DNA of 64,000 bases from Burkholderiaceae bacterium (GCA_023150375.1 JAKLLA010000021.1:1-64000), one strand, 5' to 3'. Shown: positions 45,547 to 54,894, counted from the stretch's first letter. Made by a program: numbers and translations. Notes: generated by a model not told the origin, from the letters alone.

Positions 45547-45623
45547 TGCGCTGAGCGCGGGTGTGCGCGGCCCCGTGCCGCGCAGCGCCGCACGGACCTG
45601 CCGACCCCGGTCGGTCCACAATG

Positions 45624-45653
45624 AAAGGCCGGCCGCCTTGCGCGCCGGCCTTT
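45624..45653 (+). terminator. Intrinsic-type hairpin after mdh
   Basis: AAAGGCCGGC and GCCGGCCTTT form a 10-bp stem with a 10-base loop, followed by TTT then CG. It separates mdh from the next gene, at least partly. Confidence 0.65.
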
Positions 45654-45699
45654 CGTCCTTTCCGCCCGGACTCCGACTCCACCACCTCCGACCCCGACC

Positions 45700-46755
45700 A
45701 TGAGCACCCCGTCCTCCGCCCCGCACCCCGTCCATCCACGCGACGCGCTGTTCGATGCCGGCGAGTTCCGGCCGGCCGATCTGCCGGTCTGCGACCACTA
45801 CTGCGGGGTCGAGCTGCGCATGCGCAAGAGCCTGGCCCTGCAGGCGGAGATGGGCCCGGTGTTCGATGTCACGCTCGACGGCGAGGACGGCGCCCCGGTG
45901 GGTGGCGAGATCGAGCATGCCCAGCTGATCGCCGAGCTGATCGACTCGGCCGACAACCGCTTCGACCGGGTCGGCGCGCGCGTGCAGGCGGTCGATCACC
46001 CCGCCTTCGAGCAGATGGTGGACATCATCGTCGGCCGTGCCGGCGAGCGCGTGGCCTATCTCACCGTGCCCAAGCCGCGCGACCTGGCCGAGCTGCAGCG
46101 TGCCATCGCCGCCATCGATGCCGCCATCGCCCGCCACGGCCTGCAACGGGCGATCCCGGTGCATGCGCTGGTCGAGACGCACGGCGCGCTGCGCGACGTG
46201 CAGGCGATGGCGGCGCTGCCGCGCATCGAGTCGCTGTCCTTCGGGCTGATGGACTTCGTCTCCGCGCACCGCGGCGCGATCCCGCACAGTGCGATGGGCG
46301 TGAAGGGCCAGTTCGAACACCCGCTGGTGCTGCGCGCCAAGCTGGAGATCGCCGCGGCCTGCCATGCCAGCGGCAAGACGCCCTCGCACTGCGTGGTCAC
46401 CGAGTTCAAGCACCTCTCGGCGCTGGAGGAGGCCGCCACCATGGCCTGCCGCCAGCTCGGCTACACGCGCATGTGGAGCATCCACCCCGACCAGATCCGG
46501 CCGATCGTCGACGCCTTCTCGCCCACCACCGCCGAGGTGGACCTGGCCGCCGAGATCCTGCTGGCCGCCCAGGCCGCCCAGTGGGCGCCGATCCGCCACC
46601 GCCACCGCGGCCAGGACCAGTTGCACGACCGCGCCAGCTATCGCTACTTCTGGCAGATCCTGGAGCGCGCGCACCGCACCTCCTTTGCCCACCACACCCA
46701 GCTGCCGGCCGAGGTACGCGCGGCCTTCTTCCCGGAGGACGGGCCGGGCCGCTGA
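45700..46755 (+). CDS. HpcH/HpaI aldolase / citrate lyase beta-like protein
   Basis: A 351-residue protein of the CitE-like family: CGVELRMRKSLALQAEMGPVFDVTLDGEDGAP (metal-binding region with Arg and Asp), IPVHALVETHGALRDVQAMA (Glu), and FGLMDFVSAHRG. The catalytic fold acts on CoA-ester or keto-acid C-C bonds. It is a typical companion of TCA genes in betaproteobacteria. The substrate is not known. Confidence 0.8.
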   Translation: MSTPSSAPHPVHPRDALFDAGEFRPADLPVCDHYCGVELRMRKSLALQAEMGPVFDVTLDGEDGAPVGGEIEHAQLIAELIDSADNRFDRVGARVQAVDHPAFEQMVDIIVGRAGERVAYLTVPKPRDLAELQRAIAAIDAAIARHGLQRAIPVHALVETHGALRDVQAMAALPRIESLSFGLMDFVSAHRGAIPHSAMGVKGQFEHPLVLRAKLEIAAACHASGKTPSHCVVTEFKHLSALEEAATMACRQLGYTRMWSIHPDQIRPIVDAFSPTTAEVDLAAEILLAAQAAQWAPIRHRHRGQDQLHDRASYRYFWQILERAHRTSFAHHTQLPAEVRAAFFPEDGPGR

Positions 46756-46909
46756 GGACCTGCGGCGGCAGGCGATCCGCCGCAGAGCGCCGGCTCAATT
46801 GTGTCAAGGTACCGCCGCGCCGCCGCAGCCGGATGCAACTTGCAACGCGCCGGCCCGCAGCGCTGGCCACAATCGCGCCCGGTTATCACCACTGCTCCCG
46901 AGGATATTC

Positions 46910-47308
46910 ATGACCCGTCTGCCCCTGTCCGCCCTGTTCGCCGCCGCCCTGACCGCCGCGACGCTGGCCGGACCGGCCCTGGCCGCCAAGCCGAAGGCCG
47001 CCCCCCTGCCCGATCTGAGCGCCGAGCAGATCGCCACCGCCGAGCGCGTGCTGACCGGGCCCATCGCCTGCGAGATGAACCAGTCGGTGGAGCTGCAGCC
47101 CGGCGACAAGCCCGGCTACTTCAAGCTCGTGCACAAGAAGAAGACCTACGTGCTGGCCCCGGAGGCCACCCAGTCCGGCGCAGTGCGCCTGGAGAACAAG
47201 AAGCTCGGCATCGTCTGGATCCAGATCGCCAACAAGTCGATGCTGATGAACTCCAAGGCCGGCCAGCGCATGGTCGACGGCTGCGTGCACGACAAGCAGA
47301 AGATCTGA
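46910..47308 (+). CDS. Exported conserved hypothetical protein
   Basis: A 132-residue protein with a signal peptide (SALFAAALTAATLAGPALA). The mature part has LTGPIACEMNQSVELQPGDKPGYFKLVHKKKTYVLAPEATQSGAVRLENKKLGIVWIQIANKSMLMNSKAGQRMVDGC, with two Cys that may form a disulfide. Likely periplasmic; no known domain. It sits between the citrate-lyase-like gene and acnB. Confidence 0.75.
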   Translation: MTRLPLSALFAAALTAATLAGPALAAKPKAAPLPDLSAEQIATAERVLTGPIACEMNQSVELQPGDKPGYFKLVHKKKTYVLAPEATQSGAVRLENKKLGIVWIQIANKSMLMNSKAGQRMVDGCVHDKQKI

Positions 47309-47372
47309 CGCGCCCGACCTCACCGGCCCGTGCGGCACACCGCCGCGCAGCATCGCCGGCTGACACCGGGCC

Positions 47373-47409
47373 GACAGGGCCGCCCCACCGGGCGGCCCTG
47401 TCTCTTTTT
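47373..47409 (+). terminator. Strong intrinsic terminator
   Basis: A perfect 13-bp stem (GACAGGGCCGCCC / GGGCGGCCCTGTC), 4-base loop, then TCTTTTT. It insulates the acnB promoter from the gene before it. Confidence 0.9.
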
Positions 47410-47442
47410 GGGACCGCCCCGGGTGGCCCGTGACTGGGCCTC

Positions 47443-47470
47443 TTGGCAAGTCTTATATAAGACATACAAT
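47443..47470 (+). promoter_or_regulatory. acnB promoter with operator in its spacer
   Basis: TTGGCA (47443-47448) and TACAAT (47465-47470) have a 16-base spacer. The spacer holds GTCTTATATAAGAC at 47450-47463. A repressor bound there would block RNA polymerase. Confidence 0.78.
47450..47463. promoter_or_regulatory. Palindromic operator, second copy of the GTCTTATATAAGAC site
   Basis: A perfect 14-base palindrome identical to the core of the operator at 44374-44391. It lies within the acnB promoter. Confidence 0.82.
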
Positions 47471-47567
47471 TGCGGGCTAACCCGAGTGTGGCATGCTGCG
47501 CAGTCGCAGGGCGCAGGCCCTGGCCCCGGGTTAACGGTTTCCTCCTCCACCCCGCACGGAGCTCCCC

Positions 47568-50159
47568 ATGCTGCAAGCCTATCGCCAACACGCTGCCGAG
47601 CGCGCCGCCCTCGGCATCCCGCCCCTCGCGCTGGACGCCAAGCAGGTCGCCGAGCTGATCGAGCTGATCAAGAACCCGCCGGCCGGCGAGGAAGCCTTCC
47701 TGCTCGACCTGCTGACCCATCGCGTGCCCCCGGGCGTGGACGATGCGGCGAAGGTCAAGGCCAGCTTCCTGGCCGCCGTCGCGCACGGTGACATCGCCGT
47801 CGGCCTGATCTCCAAGGCCAAGGCCACCGAGCTGCTGGGCACCATGGTGGGCGGCTACAACGTCCACCCGCTGATCGAACTGCTGGACGACGCCGAAGTG
47901 GCGGGCGTCGCCGCCGAAGGTCTGAAGAAGACCCTGCTGATGTTCGACTTCTTCAACGACGTCGCTGCCAAGGCCAAGGCCGGCAACGCCAAGGCCAAGG
48001 AAGTCATGCAGTCCTGGGCCGACGCCGAGTGGTTCACCTCGCGCCCCGAAGTGCCGAAGTCGATCACCGTCACCGTCTTCAAGGTGCCCGGCGAGACCAA
48101 CACCGACGACCTGTCGCCCGCACCCGATGCCTGGAGCCGCCCGGACATCCCGCTGCACTATCTGGCGATGCTGAAGAACACCCGTCCCGACGCGGCCTTC
48201 AAGCCCGAGGAAGACGGCAAGCGCGGCCCGATGGCCTTCATCGACGAGCTGAAGAAAAAGGGCCACCTGGTCGCCTACGTCGGCGACGTGGTGGGCACCG
48301 GCTCGTCGCGCAAGTCGGCCACCAACTCCGTGATCTGGGCCACCGGCCAGGACATCCCGTTCGTGCCGAACAAGCGCTTCGGCGGCGTCACGCTGGGCGG
48401 CAAGATCGCCCCGATCTTCTTCAACACGCAGGAAGACTCCGGCGCGCTGCCGATCGAAGTGGACGTGTCGAAGCTGGAGATGGGCGATGTCATCGACGTC
48501 ATGCCCTACGACGGCAAGATCGTGAAGAACGGCGAGACCGTCGCCGAGTTCAAGCTGCGCAGCGATGTGCTGTTCGACGAAGTGCGCGCCGGCGGCCGCA
48601 TCAACCTGATCATCGGCCGTTCGCTGACCGCCAAGGCTCGGGAGTTCCTGGGCCTGCCCGCCTCGACCCAGTTCCGCCTGCCGCAGGCCCCCGCCGCTTC
48701 CAAGGCCGGCTTCACCCTGGCGCAGAAGATGGTCGGCCGCGCCGTCGGCCTGCCCGAAGGCCAGGGCGTGCGCCCGGGCACCTACTGCGAGCCGAAGATG
48801 ACCACCGTGGGTTCGCAGGACACCACCGGCCCGATGACCCGCGACGAGCTGAAGGACCTGGCCTGCCTGGGCTTCTCGGCCGACCTGGTGATGCAGTCCT
48901 TCTGCCACACCGCGGCCTATCCGAAGCCGGTCGACGTCAAGACCCACCGCGAACTGCCGGCCTTCATCAGCAGCCGCGGCGGCGTGTCCCTGCGCCCGGG
49001 CGACGGCGTGATCCACAGCTGGCTCAACCGCCTGCTGCTGCCCGACACCGTGGGCACCGGCGGCGACTCGCACACCCGCTTCCCGATCGGCATTTCCTTC
49101 CCGGCCGGCTCCGGTCTGGTGGCCTTCGGCGCCGCCACCGGCGTGATGCCGCTGGACATGCCCGAGTCGGTGCTGGTGCGCTTCAAGGGCCAGATGCAGC
49201 CCGGCGTCACCCTGCGTGACCTGGTGCATGCCATCCCGCTGTACGCCATCAAGGCCGGTCTGCTGACCGTGGCCAAGGCCGGCAAGAAGAACATCTTCTC
49301 GGGCCGCATCCTGGAAATCGAAGGTCTGCCCGACCTGAAGGTGGAACAGGCCTTCGAGCTGTCCGACGCCTCCGCCGAGCGCTCGGCCGCCGGCTGCACG
49401 ATCAAGCTCAACAAGGAGCCGGTGCAGGAGTACCTGCGGTCGAACATCGTTCTGATGAAGAACATGATCGCCGACGGTTACCAGGACGCGAAGACCCTGG
49501 CGCGCCGCATCGAGAAGGTCGAGGCCTGGCTGGCCAACCCGCAGCTGCTCGAGGCCGACAAGGACGCCGAGTACGCCGCCGTGATCGAGATCGACCTGGC
49601 CGAGATCACCGAGCCGATCGTCTGCTGCCCGAACGACCCGGACGACGCCAAGTTCCTGTCCGAAGTCGCCGGCACCAAGATCGACGAGGCCTTCATCGGT
49701 TCGTGCATGACCAACATCGGCCACTTCCGCGCGGCAGCGACCGTGCTGGGCGGCGCGCGCGACATCCCGGTCAAGCTGTGGGTGGCCCCGCCGACCAAGA
49801 TGGACGCGGCCGAGCTGACCAAGGAAGGCCATTACGCCAACTTCGGCGCCGCCGGTGCCCGCACCGAAATGCCCGGCTGCTCGCTGTGCATGGGCAACCA
49901 GGCGCAGGTGCGCGAAGGCGCGACGGTGATCTCCACCTCCACCCGCAACTTCCCGAACCGCCTGGGCAAGAACACCAACGTGTTCCTGGGCTCGGCCGAG
50001 CTGGCCGCCGTGGCCTCCAAGCTGGGCAAGCTGCCGACCAAGGAGGAGTACCTCGCCGCCACCGGCGTGGTCACCGCCAAGGCCGACCAGATCTACAAGT
50101 ACATGAACTTCGACCAGATCGAGGAGTACGTCGAGACCGCCAAGACCGTGGCCGCCTGA
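47568..50159 (+). CDS. acnB: Aconitate hydratase B (bifunctional aconitase/2-methylisocitrate dehydratase)
   Basis: An 863-residue AcnB. The N-terminal HEAT-like domain ([38 protein letters not shown]) leads to a swivelling domain. The [4Fe-4S] aconitase core has [45 protein letters not shown] and cluster Cys in [18 protein letters not shown] and [14 protein letters not shown]. It isomerises citrate and isocitrate. Its promoter carries the GntR-type operator. Confidence 0.96.
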   Translation: MLQAYRQHAAERAALGIPPLALDAKQVAELIELIKNPPAGEEAFLLDLLTHRVPPGVDDAAKVKASFLAAVAHGDIAVGLISKAKATELLGTMVGGYNVHPLIELLDDAEVAGVAAEGLKKTLLMFDFFNDVAAKAKAGNAKAKEVMQSWADAEWFTSRPEVPKSITVTVFKVPGETNTDDLSPAPDAWSRPDIPLHYLAMLKNTRPDAAFKPEEDGKRGPMAFIDELKKKGHLVAYVGDVVGTGSSRKSATNSVIWATGQDIPFVPNKRFGGVTLGGKIAPIFFNTQEDSGALPIEVDVSKLEMGDVIDVMPYDGKIVKNGETVAEFKLRSDVLFDEVRAGGRINLIIGRSLTAKAREFLGLPASTQFRLPQAPAASKAGFTLAQKMVGRAVGLPEGQGVRPGTYCEPKMTTVGSQDTTGPMTRDELKDLACLGFSADLVMQSFCHTAAYPKPVDVKTHRELPAFISSRGGVSLRPGDGVIHSWLNRLLLPDTVGTGGDSHTRFPIGISFPAGSGLVAFGAATGVMPLDMPESVLVRFKGQMQPGVTLRDLVHAIPLYAIKAGLLTVAKAGKKNIFSGRILEIEGLPDLKVEQAFELSDASAERSAAGCTIKLNKEPVQEYLRSNIVLMKNMIADGYQDAKTLARRIEKVEAWLANPQLLEADKDAEYAAVIEIDLAEITEPIVCCPNDPDDAKFLSEVAGTKIDEAFIGSCMTNIGHFRAAATVLGGARDIPVKLWVAPPTKMDAAELTKEGHYANFGAAGARTEMPGCSLCMGNQAQVREGATVISTSTRNFPNRLGKNTNVFLGSAELAAVASKLGKLPTKEEYLAATGVVTAKADQIYKYMNFDQIEEYVETAKTVAA

Positions 50160-50179
50160 GGCGACGCCCGACGGCACCG

Positions 50180-50204
50180 AAGGCCCGCCCTGGCGGGCCT
50201 TTTT
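50180..50204 (+). terminator. Intrinsic terminator of acnB
   Basis: AAGGCCCGC and GCGGGCCTT form a 9-bp stem with a 4-base loop, followed by T run TTTTT. Confidence 0.9.
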
Positions 50205-50220
50205 CATGGGCGCGGCACGG

Positions 50221-51522
50221 ATGTTGCGAACGCCGCGGCTCATGAAGTCGGCCCTGAGTTTCCTGATCGCCGCCAAGCGCAGCGAGATCGCCGCACTGCG
50301 CAGGCTGGTGCTCACGGGCGCCCTGGTCAATGCCATCGGCCGGCTGGTGCATGCGCTGCAGCGCGAGCGGGGTCTGTCCAACCTCTACCTGGGTTCCCAG
50401 GGGCAGCGCTGGGCCGACGAGCGCCTGCAGCAGGTGGGAAGCTGCGAGGTTCTGCAGGAGGAGGTGCTCTACGCCTTCCAGCAGTTCGACACCGACGCTG
50501 CGCCCAACGGCCACCGGGCCCGCCTGTTCGCCTGCATTGCCTATGCGATGCAGGGTCTGGCCGCGCTGCCGCAGCTGCGCGAACGGGTGCAGACCCAGGC
50601 CTGGTCGGCCCCGCGCGCCAGCGCAGCCTTCGTGCAGGTGATCCAGGCCCTGCTGGCCGTGGTCTTCGAGGCGGCCGACAGCGCCTGGGACCCGGACATT
50701 TCGCGCCATCTGGTGGCCTTCTTCCACTTCCTGCAGGGCAAGGAGTTCGCCGGACAGGAACGGGCCGCCGGCTCGGCCCTGTTCGCCAGCGGACGCGCCG
50801 ATGCCGACGGCCAGCAGCGCCTGCTGAATCTGGTCGAGTCCCAGGAGCGCTGCCTGCAGGTCTTCGGGGAAGGGGCCGGCGCGGCGCTGCAGGAGGTCTG
50901 GCGCCAGGCCCAGCGGCCCGACCACCTGGCGGCACTGGAGCGGCTGCGCCGCATCCTCTGCACCACACCGGCCGGCGCGCCGCTGGACCGGGCGTTGAGT
51001 CAGCCCTGGTTCGACGCCTGTACCGCCCGGCTGGAGGCGATGAAGCACCTCGAGGACGCGCTGGCCGCCGAACTGCAGGCGCTGTGCGGACAGCGCCTGC
51101 GCGCTGCCGAACGCGAGCTGGACGAACTCGGGCAGGTCGGCCGACAGCTGGCCCCCGAGCCGGCGAAGGGCAGTCCGGACTTCTTCGAGGAAGCGCCCGA
51201 GGCGGCGGCGCTGCCCGCCGGGCTGGGCCCCGCAGGCGTGCCCTTCGGCTCGCCGGTGGGGCAGTCGATCCTCGAGCTGGTGCGTGACCAGGCGCGCCGG
51301 CTGCAGGCGATGAGCGACGAACTCGACACCGTGCGCGCCAGCCTCACCGAGCGCAAGACCATCGAGCGCGCCAAGGGCCTGCTGATGGCGCATCGCCAGC
51401 TCAGCGAGGACCAGGCGCACAAGACGATGCGGCAGATGGCGATGAACCAGAACCGCCGGCTGGTCGAGGTGGCCGATGCGGTGCTGGCCATGGCCGCAGT
51501 ACTGCCCGCACCGGGCCGCTGA
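50221..51522 (+). CDS. nasR: Nitrate-sensing antitermination regulator (NIT-ANTAR), NasR-like
   Basis: About 433 residues. The N-terminal NIT domain spans roughly residues 25-280 and contains VHALQRERGLSNLYLGS, the motif used for nitrate/nitrite binding. The C-terminal ANTAR domain reads LTERKTIERAKGLLMAHRQLSEDQAHKTMRQMAMNQ, which binds two-hexaloop RNA. The gene lies directly upstream of the nitrate assimilation genes, whose leader has exactly such an RNA plus a terminator. Nitrate binding would allow transcription through it. The start is uncertain: ATG at 50206 is next to the acnB terminator T run, and 50221 or 50242 fits better. Confidence 0.87.
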   Translation: MLRTPRLMKSALSFLIAAKRSEIAALRRLVLTGALVNAIGRLVHALQRERGLSNLYLGSQGQRWADERLQQVGSCEVLQEEVLYAFQQFDTDAAPNGHRARLFACIAYAMQGLAALPQLRERVQTQAWSAPRASAAFVQVIQALLAVVFEAADSAWDPDISRHLVAFFHFLQGKEFAGQERAAGSALFASGRADADGQQRLLNLVESQERCLQVFGEGAGAALQEVWRQAQRPDHLAALERLRRILCTTPAGAPLDRALSQPWFDACTARLEAMKHLEDALAAELQALCGQRLRAAERELDELGQVGRQLAPEPAKGSPDFFEEAPEAAALPAGLGPAGVPFGSPVGQSILELVRDQARRLQAMSDELDTVRASLTERKTIERAKGLLMAHRQLSEDQAHKTMRQMAMNQNRRLVEVADAVLAMAAVLPAPGR

Positions 51523-51715
51523 GTGGCCGGGCCGCCGCCGGCCTGCGGCGCGCCGGGCATGCACTGACGCAGTGCCACCGGCGCCGCCCAGTCCCCAGCC
51601 CGGGCCGGCACGCACCGGCATCGGGCACCACGCCGGGCGAGTCGCCGGTCCCGGACGCCTGGTCGCCCGGGTGCGCTCCCCGGCCGGGCCCTGGTCTCCT
51701 GGTAAACCCCTGGTC
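51523..51715 (+). other. Gene-free control region upstream of the nitrate operon promoter
   Basis: No coding frame of note. It holds the NtrC-like site listed separately, and with the leader it forms the 369-base gap between nasR and nrtA. Confidence 0.6.
51561..51575. promoter_or_regulatory. Possible NtrC-binding site
   Basis: GCACT-N5-AGTGC, a perfect inverted repeat close to the NtrC consensus GCACC-N5-GGTGC. It is about 150 bases upstream of the sigma-54-like promoter, a usual distance for an enhancer. Confidence 0.45.
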
Positions 51716-51731
51716 TGGCACAGCTCCTGCT
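51716..51731 (+). promoter_or_regulatory. Sigma-54-like promoter of the nitrate operon
   Basis: TGGCACAGCTCCTGCT keeps the essential GG at -24 and GC at -12, with correct spacing. Transcription would start near 51742, just before the hexaloop leader. Confidence 0.65.
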
Positions 51732-51745
51732 AGACACTTCGCAAG

Positions 51746-51814
51746 GCATCGGGGCCAAAGGCGGTTCCGGTGCACACAGTCTTCCCGGACAAGGACAACG
51801 GCGTCCATTGCCGG
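51746..51814 (+). promoter_or_regulatory. Two-hexaloop ANTAR RNA target in the nrtA leader
   Basis: Hairpin P1 is 51746-51773: 11-bp stem with three G-U pairs and hexaloop AAAGGC (51757-51762). Hairpin P2 is 51785-51814: 11-bp stem with two one-base bulges and hexaloop AACGGC (51797-51802). Both loops have A at position 1 and G at position 4, the ANTAR signature. The linker is 11 bases. P2 overlaps the left arm of the terminator, so the two structures exclude each other. Confidence 0.82.
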
Positions 51815-51856
51815 CCTGCCACGCGCAGGTCAGGCGATGGGCGCCGTTTTCGTTTT
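51797..51856 (+). terminator. Leader terminator controlled by NasR antitermination
   Basis: AACGGCGTCCATTGCC (51797-51812) pairs with GGCGATGGGCGCCGTT (51833-51848) over 16 positions, two of them G-U. TTTTCGTTTT-type T tracts follow. An inner hairpin lies at 51813-51832 (CCTGC/GCAGG). It would stop transcription before nrtA unless P2 of the ANTAR target forms. Confidence 0.85.
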
Positions 51857-51891
51857 CGGGCCACGTCTTCGCCTCACGCCAGGAGTTGTCC

Positions 51892-53154
51892 ATGACCGCA
51901 CCGACCCGTTCTCCCGAACCCGGCAACGCCACGCGCCGCGGCCTGCTCAAGCAGGGCGCCGCCGTCGGCGCTGCCACCTTCTTCTCCACCCTGGGCCACA
52001 GCGGCGTCTGGGCCGCGGGTTCGGACAAGCCGGAGAAGACCGAAGTGAAGATCGGCTTCATCCCGCTGACCGACTGCGCCAGCGTGGTGATGGCCAGCGT
52101 GCTGGGCCTCGACAAGAAGTACGGCGTGACCATCGTGCCCAGCAAGGAGGCGAGCTGGGCCGGCGTGCGCGACAAGCTGGTCAGCGGCGAGCTGGACATG
52201 GCCCATGTGCTCTACGGCCTGGTCTACGGCGTGCACCTGGGCACGGCCGGCCCGAAGAAGGACATGGCCGTGCTGATGAACCTGAACCACAACGGCCAGG
52301 CCTTCACGCTGTCCAGGGCGCTGGCCGACAAGGGCGCGGTCGACGGCCCGTCGCTGGCCAGGTACATGGCCGCCAACAAGCGCGAGTACACCTTTGCCGG
52401 CACCTTCCCCACCGGCACCCACGCGATGTGGATGCACTACTGGCTGGCCAGCTTCGGCATCGACCCGCTGCGCGGCGCCAAGCTGATCACCGTGCCGCCG
52501 CCGCAGATGGTGGCCAACATGCGCGTGGGCAACATGGACGGCTTCTGCGTCGGCGAGCCCTGGAACCACCGCGCCATCATGGACGGCATCGGCATCACCG
52601 CCAACACCACGCAGGACCTCTGGAAGGACCATCCGGAGAAGGTGCTGGGCACCAGCGCCGAGTTCGTCAGGAAGTACCCGAACACGACGCGCGCCGTGAT
52701 GATGGCCGTGCTGGAAGCCGGCAAGTGGATCGACGCGGGCCTGCAGAACAAGCTGAAGATGGCCGAGACGGTGGCGCAGAAGGCCTACATCAACACCAGC
52801 GTCGACGCGATCAACCAGCGCATCCTGGGCCGCTACCAGAACGGCCTGGGCAAGACCTGGGACGACCCGAACCACATGAAGTTCTTCGACGACGGCCGGG
52901 TCAACTTCCCGTACCTGTCCGACGGCATGTGGTTCCTGACCCAGCACAAGCGCTGGGGCCTGCTGAAGAGCCATCCCGACTACCTGGCGGTGGCCAGGCA
53001 GGTCAACCAGGTCGATCTGTACAAGTCGGTCGCCAGCGCGATGGGCATCGGCCTGCCCAAGGAGGTGATGCGCAGCAGCAAGCTGATCGACGGCAAGGTC
53101 TGGGACGGCAAGGACCCGGCCCGGTACGCCGACTCGTTCGCCATCAAGGCCTGA
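51892..53154 (+). CDS. nrtA: Nitrate ABC transporter substrate-binding protein (NrtA/CmpA family)
   Basis: A 420-residue periplasmic or membrane-anchored protein. A twin-arginine-type signal region, NATRRGLLKQGAAVGAATFFSTLG, precedes the mature domain. The mature domain contains VKIGFIPLTDCASVVMASVLGLDKKYG, ASWAGVRDKLVSGELDMAHVLYGL and FPTGTHAMWMHYWLASFGIDPL, typical of the NrtA family. It should bind nitrate (or bicarbonate in CmpA relatives; operon context favours nitrate). AGGAG lies before the ATG at 51892. Confidence 0.92.
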   Translation: MTAPTRSPEPGNATRRGLLKQGAAVGAATFFSTLGHSGVWAAGSDKPEKTEVKIGFIPLTDCASVVMASVLGLDKKYGVTIVPSKEASWAGVRDKLVSGELDMAHVLYGLVYGVHLGTAGPKKDMAVLMNLNHNGQAFTLSRALADKGAVDGPSLARYMAANKREYTFAGTFPTGTHAMWMHYWLASFGIDPLRGAKLITVPPPQMVANMRVGNMDGFCVGEPWNHRAIMDGIGITANTTQDLWKDHPEKVLGTSAEFVRKYPNTTRAVMMAVLEAGKWIDAGLQNKLKMAETVAQKAYINTSVDAINQRILGRYQNGLGKTWDDPNHMKFFDDGRVNFPYLSDGMWFLTQHKRWGLLKSHPDYLAVARQVNQVDLYKSVASAMGIGLPKEVMRSSKLIDGKVWDGKDPARYADSFAIKA

Positions 53155-53169
53155 GGAAAGGACGCCACC

Positions 53170-54084
53170 ATGGTTGCCGCCATCTTCCATTCGCCGATCG
53201 AGGCCGCCGCGGCCCCGGTTCCGCCGGCCGCCGCACCGGCCCCCGCCCAGCCTGCCCCGTTGGAGAGTACGCCCGCACCCGCACCGCGCCGTCCGCCGCG
53301 CGACTGGCGCGGCCTGTGGATGGCGATGCTGCCGCCCCTCTTCGGCCTGGCGCTGCTGGTGCTGGTCTGGCAGGCCATCGCCTCCACCAGCGGCAGCGGC
53401 ATTCCGAAGCCCGCCGAGACCTGGGCGCAGGCGGTGGCGGTCTTCTCCGACCCCTTCTACCGCAACGGCCCGAACGACCAGGGCATCGGCTGGAACGTGC
53501 TTTCGTCGCTGCAGCGCGTGGGCATCGGCTTCGGGCTGGCCGCGCTGGTGGGCATTCCGGCCGGCTTCGCGATCGGCCGCTCGGTGTTCCTCTCGCGCAT
53601 GTTCGACCCGCTGATCAGCCTGCTGCGCCCGGTCTCGCCGCTGGCCTGGCTGCCCATCGGCCTGCTGGTCTTCAAGGGCGCCAACCCGGCGGCGATCTGG
53701 ACGATCTTCATCTGCTCGATCTGGCCGATGATCATCAACACCGCGGTGGGCGTGCAACGCGTGCCGCAGGACTACCTGAACGTCGCACGCGTGCTCCAGC
53801 TGAGCGAGTGGAAGGTCTTCACCAGGATCCTCTTCCCCGCGGTGCTGCCCTACCTGCTGACCGGCGTGCGCCTGGCGGTGGGCACGGCCTGGCTGGTGAT
53901 CGTGGCCGCCGAGATGCTGACCGGCGGCGTGGGCATCGGCTTCTGGGTCTGGGACGAGTGGAACAACCTGAACGTCTCGTCGATCATCATCGCGATCTTC
54001 GTGATCGGAGGTGTCGGTCTGCTGCTGGAGGCCGCGCTGATCCGCCTGGCCTCGCTGTTCACCTACGAGGAGGTCAAGGCATGA
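53170..54084 (+). CDS. nrtB: Nitrate ABC transporter permease
   Basis: A 304-residue inner-membrane permease of the NrtB/SsuC type with about six transmembrane segments. The EAA-like loop is VARVLQLSEWKVFTRILFPAVLPYLLTGVRLAVG. A Pro/Ala-rich N-terminal extension precedes the first segment. Its end overlaps the ATPase start (ATGA). Confidence 0.93.
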   Translation: MVAAIFHSPIEAAAAPVPPAAAPAPAQPAPLESTPAPAPRRPPRDWRGLWMAMLPPLFGLALLVLVWQAIASTSGSGIPKPAETWAQAVAVFSDPFYRNGPNDQGIGWNVLSSLQRVGIGFGLAALVGIPAGFAIGRSVFLSRMFDPLISLLRPVSPLAWLPIGLLVFKGANPAAIWTIFICSIWPMIINTAVGVQRVPQDYLNVARVLQLSEWKVFTRILFPAVLPYLLTGVRLAVGTAWLVIVAAEMLTGGVGIGFWVWDEWNNLNVSSIIIAIFVIGGVGLLLEAALIRLASLFTYEEVKA

Positions 54085-54884
54085 GCCCCGCCAAGTACAT
54101 CGAGATCCAGGGCGTCGCCCAGACCTTCAAGACCCGGCAGGGCCTCTTTCCCGCGCTGCGCGACATTCACCTCCAGGTGGCCCAGGGCGAGTTCGTGGCG
54201 CTGATCGGCCACTCGGGCTGCGGCAAGTCCACGCTGCTGAACCTGATCGCCGGCCTGACCACGCCCACCGAGGGCGTGCTGCTGTGCGCCGACAAGGAGA
54301 TCCGGGGCCCCGGCCCCGAACGCGCGGTGGTGTTCCAGAACCACTCGCTGCTGCCCTGGCTGACCTGCTTCGAGAACATCCACCTGGCCGTCGAGCGGGT
54401 GTTCGGCGCCCGCGAAACCCGGGCGCAGCTGAAGGCACGCACCCAGGCCGCGCTGGATCTGGTCGGCCTGGGCCACGCCGCCGGCAAGCGGCCCGGCGAG
54501 ATCTCCGGCGGCATGAAGCAGCGCGTGGGCATCGCCCGGGCGCTGTCGATGCAGCCCCAGGTGCTGCTGATGGACGAGCCCTTCGGCGCCCTGGACGCGC
54601 TCACCCGCGCCAGGCTGCAGGACGAGCTGCTGGAGATCGTCGCGCAGACGAAGGCGACGGTGGTCATGGTCACGCACGACGTCGACGAGGCGGTGCTGCT
54701 GTCGGACAGGATCGTGATGATGACCAACGGCCCGGCCGCCACCATCGGCGAGGTGCTGCCGGTGGACCTGCCGCGCCCGCGCAGCCGCGTCGCGCTGGCC
54801 GACGATCCGCGCTACCAGGCCTGCCGCAAGGCGGTGATCGACTTCCTCTACACGCGGCAGCGCCACGTGGAAAAGGCCGCCTGA
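54081..54884 (+). CDS. nrtC: Nitrate ABC transporter ATP-binding protein
   Basis: A 267-residue ATPase. Walker A is GHSGCGKSTLLNLI, the signature EISGGMKQRVGIARAL, Walker B VLLMDEPFGALDALTR, and H-loop VTHDVDEAV. It powers nitrate uptake. It lacks the C-terminal NrtA-like domain of cyanobacterial NrtC, so it corresponds to NrtD in length. Confidence 0.92.
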   Translation: MSPAKYIEIQGVAQTFKTRQGLFPALRDIHLQVAQGEFVALIGHSGCGKSTLLNLIAGLTTPTEGVLLCADKEIRGPGPERAVVFQNHSLLPWLTCFENIHLAVERVFGARETRAQLKARTQAALDLVGLGHAAGKRPGEISGGMKQRVGIARALSMQPQVLLMDEPFGALDALTRARLQDELLEIVAQTKATVVMVTHDVDEAVLLSDRIVMMTNGPAATIGEVLPVDLPRPRSRVALADDPRYQACRKAVIDFLYTRQRHVEKAA

Positions 54885-54894
54885 GGAGCCGGCG

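Noticed and set aside
51745-51756. Alternative first hexaloop GGC-ATCGGG-GCC in the nitrate leader
   Set aside because: The loop has A1 and G4, but the stem is only 3 bp and the distance to the second hairpin is 36 bases. The 11-bp hairpin with loop AAAGGC is better and mutually exclusive with it.
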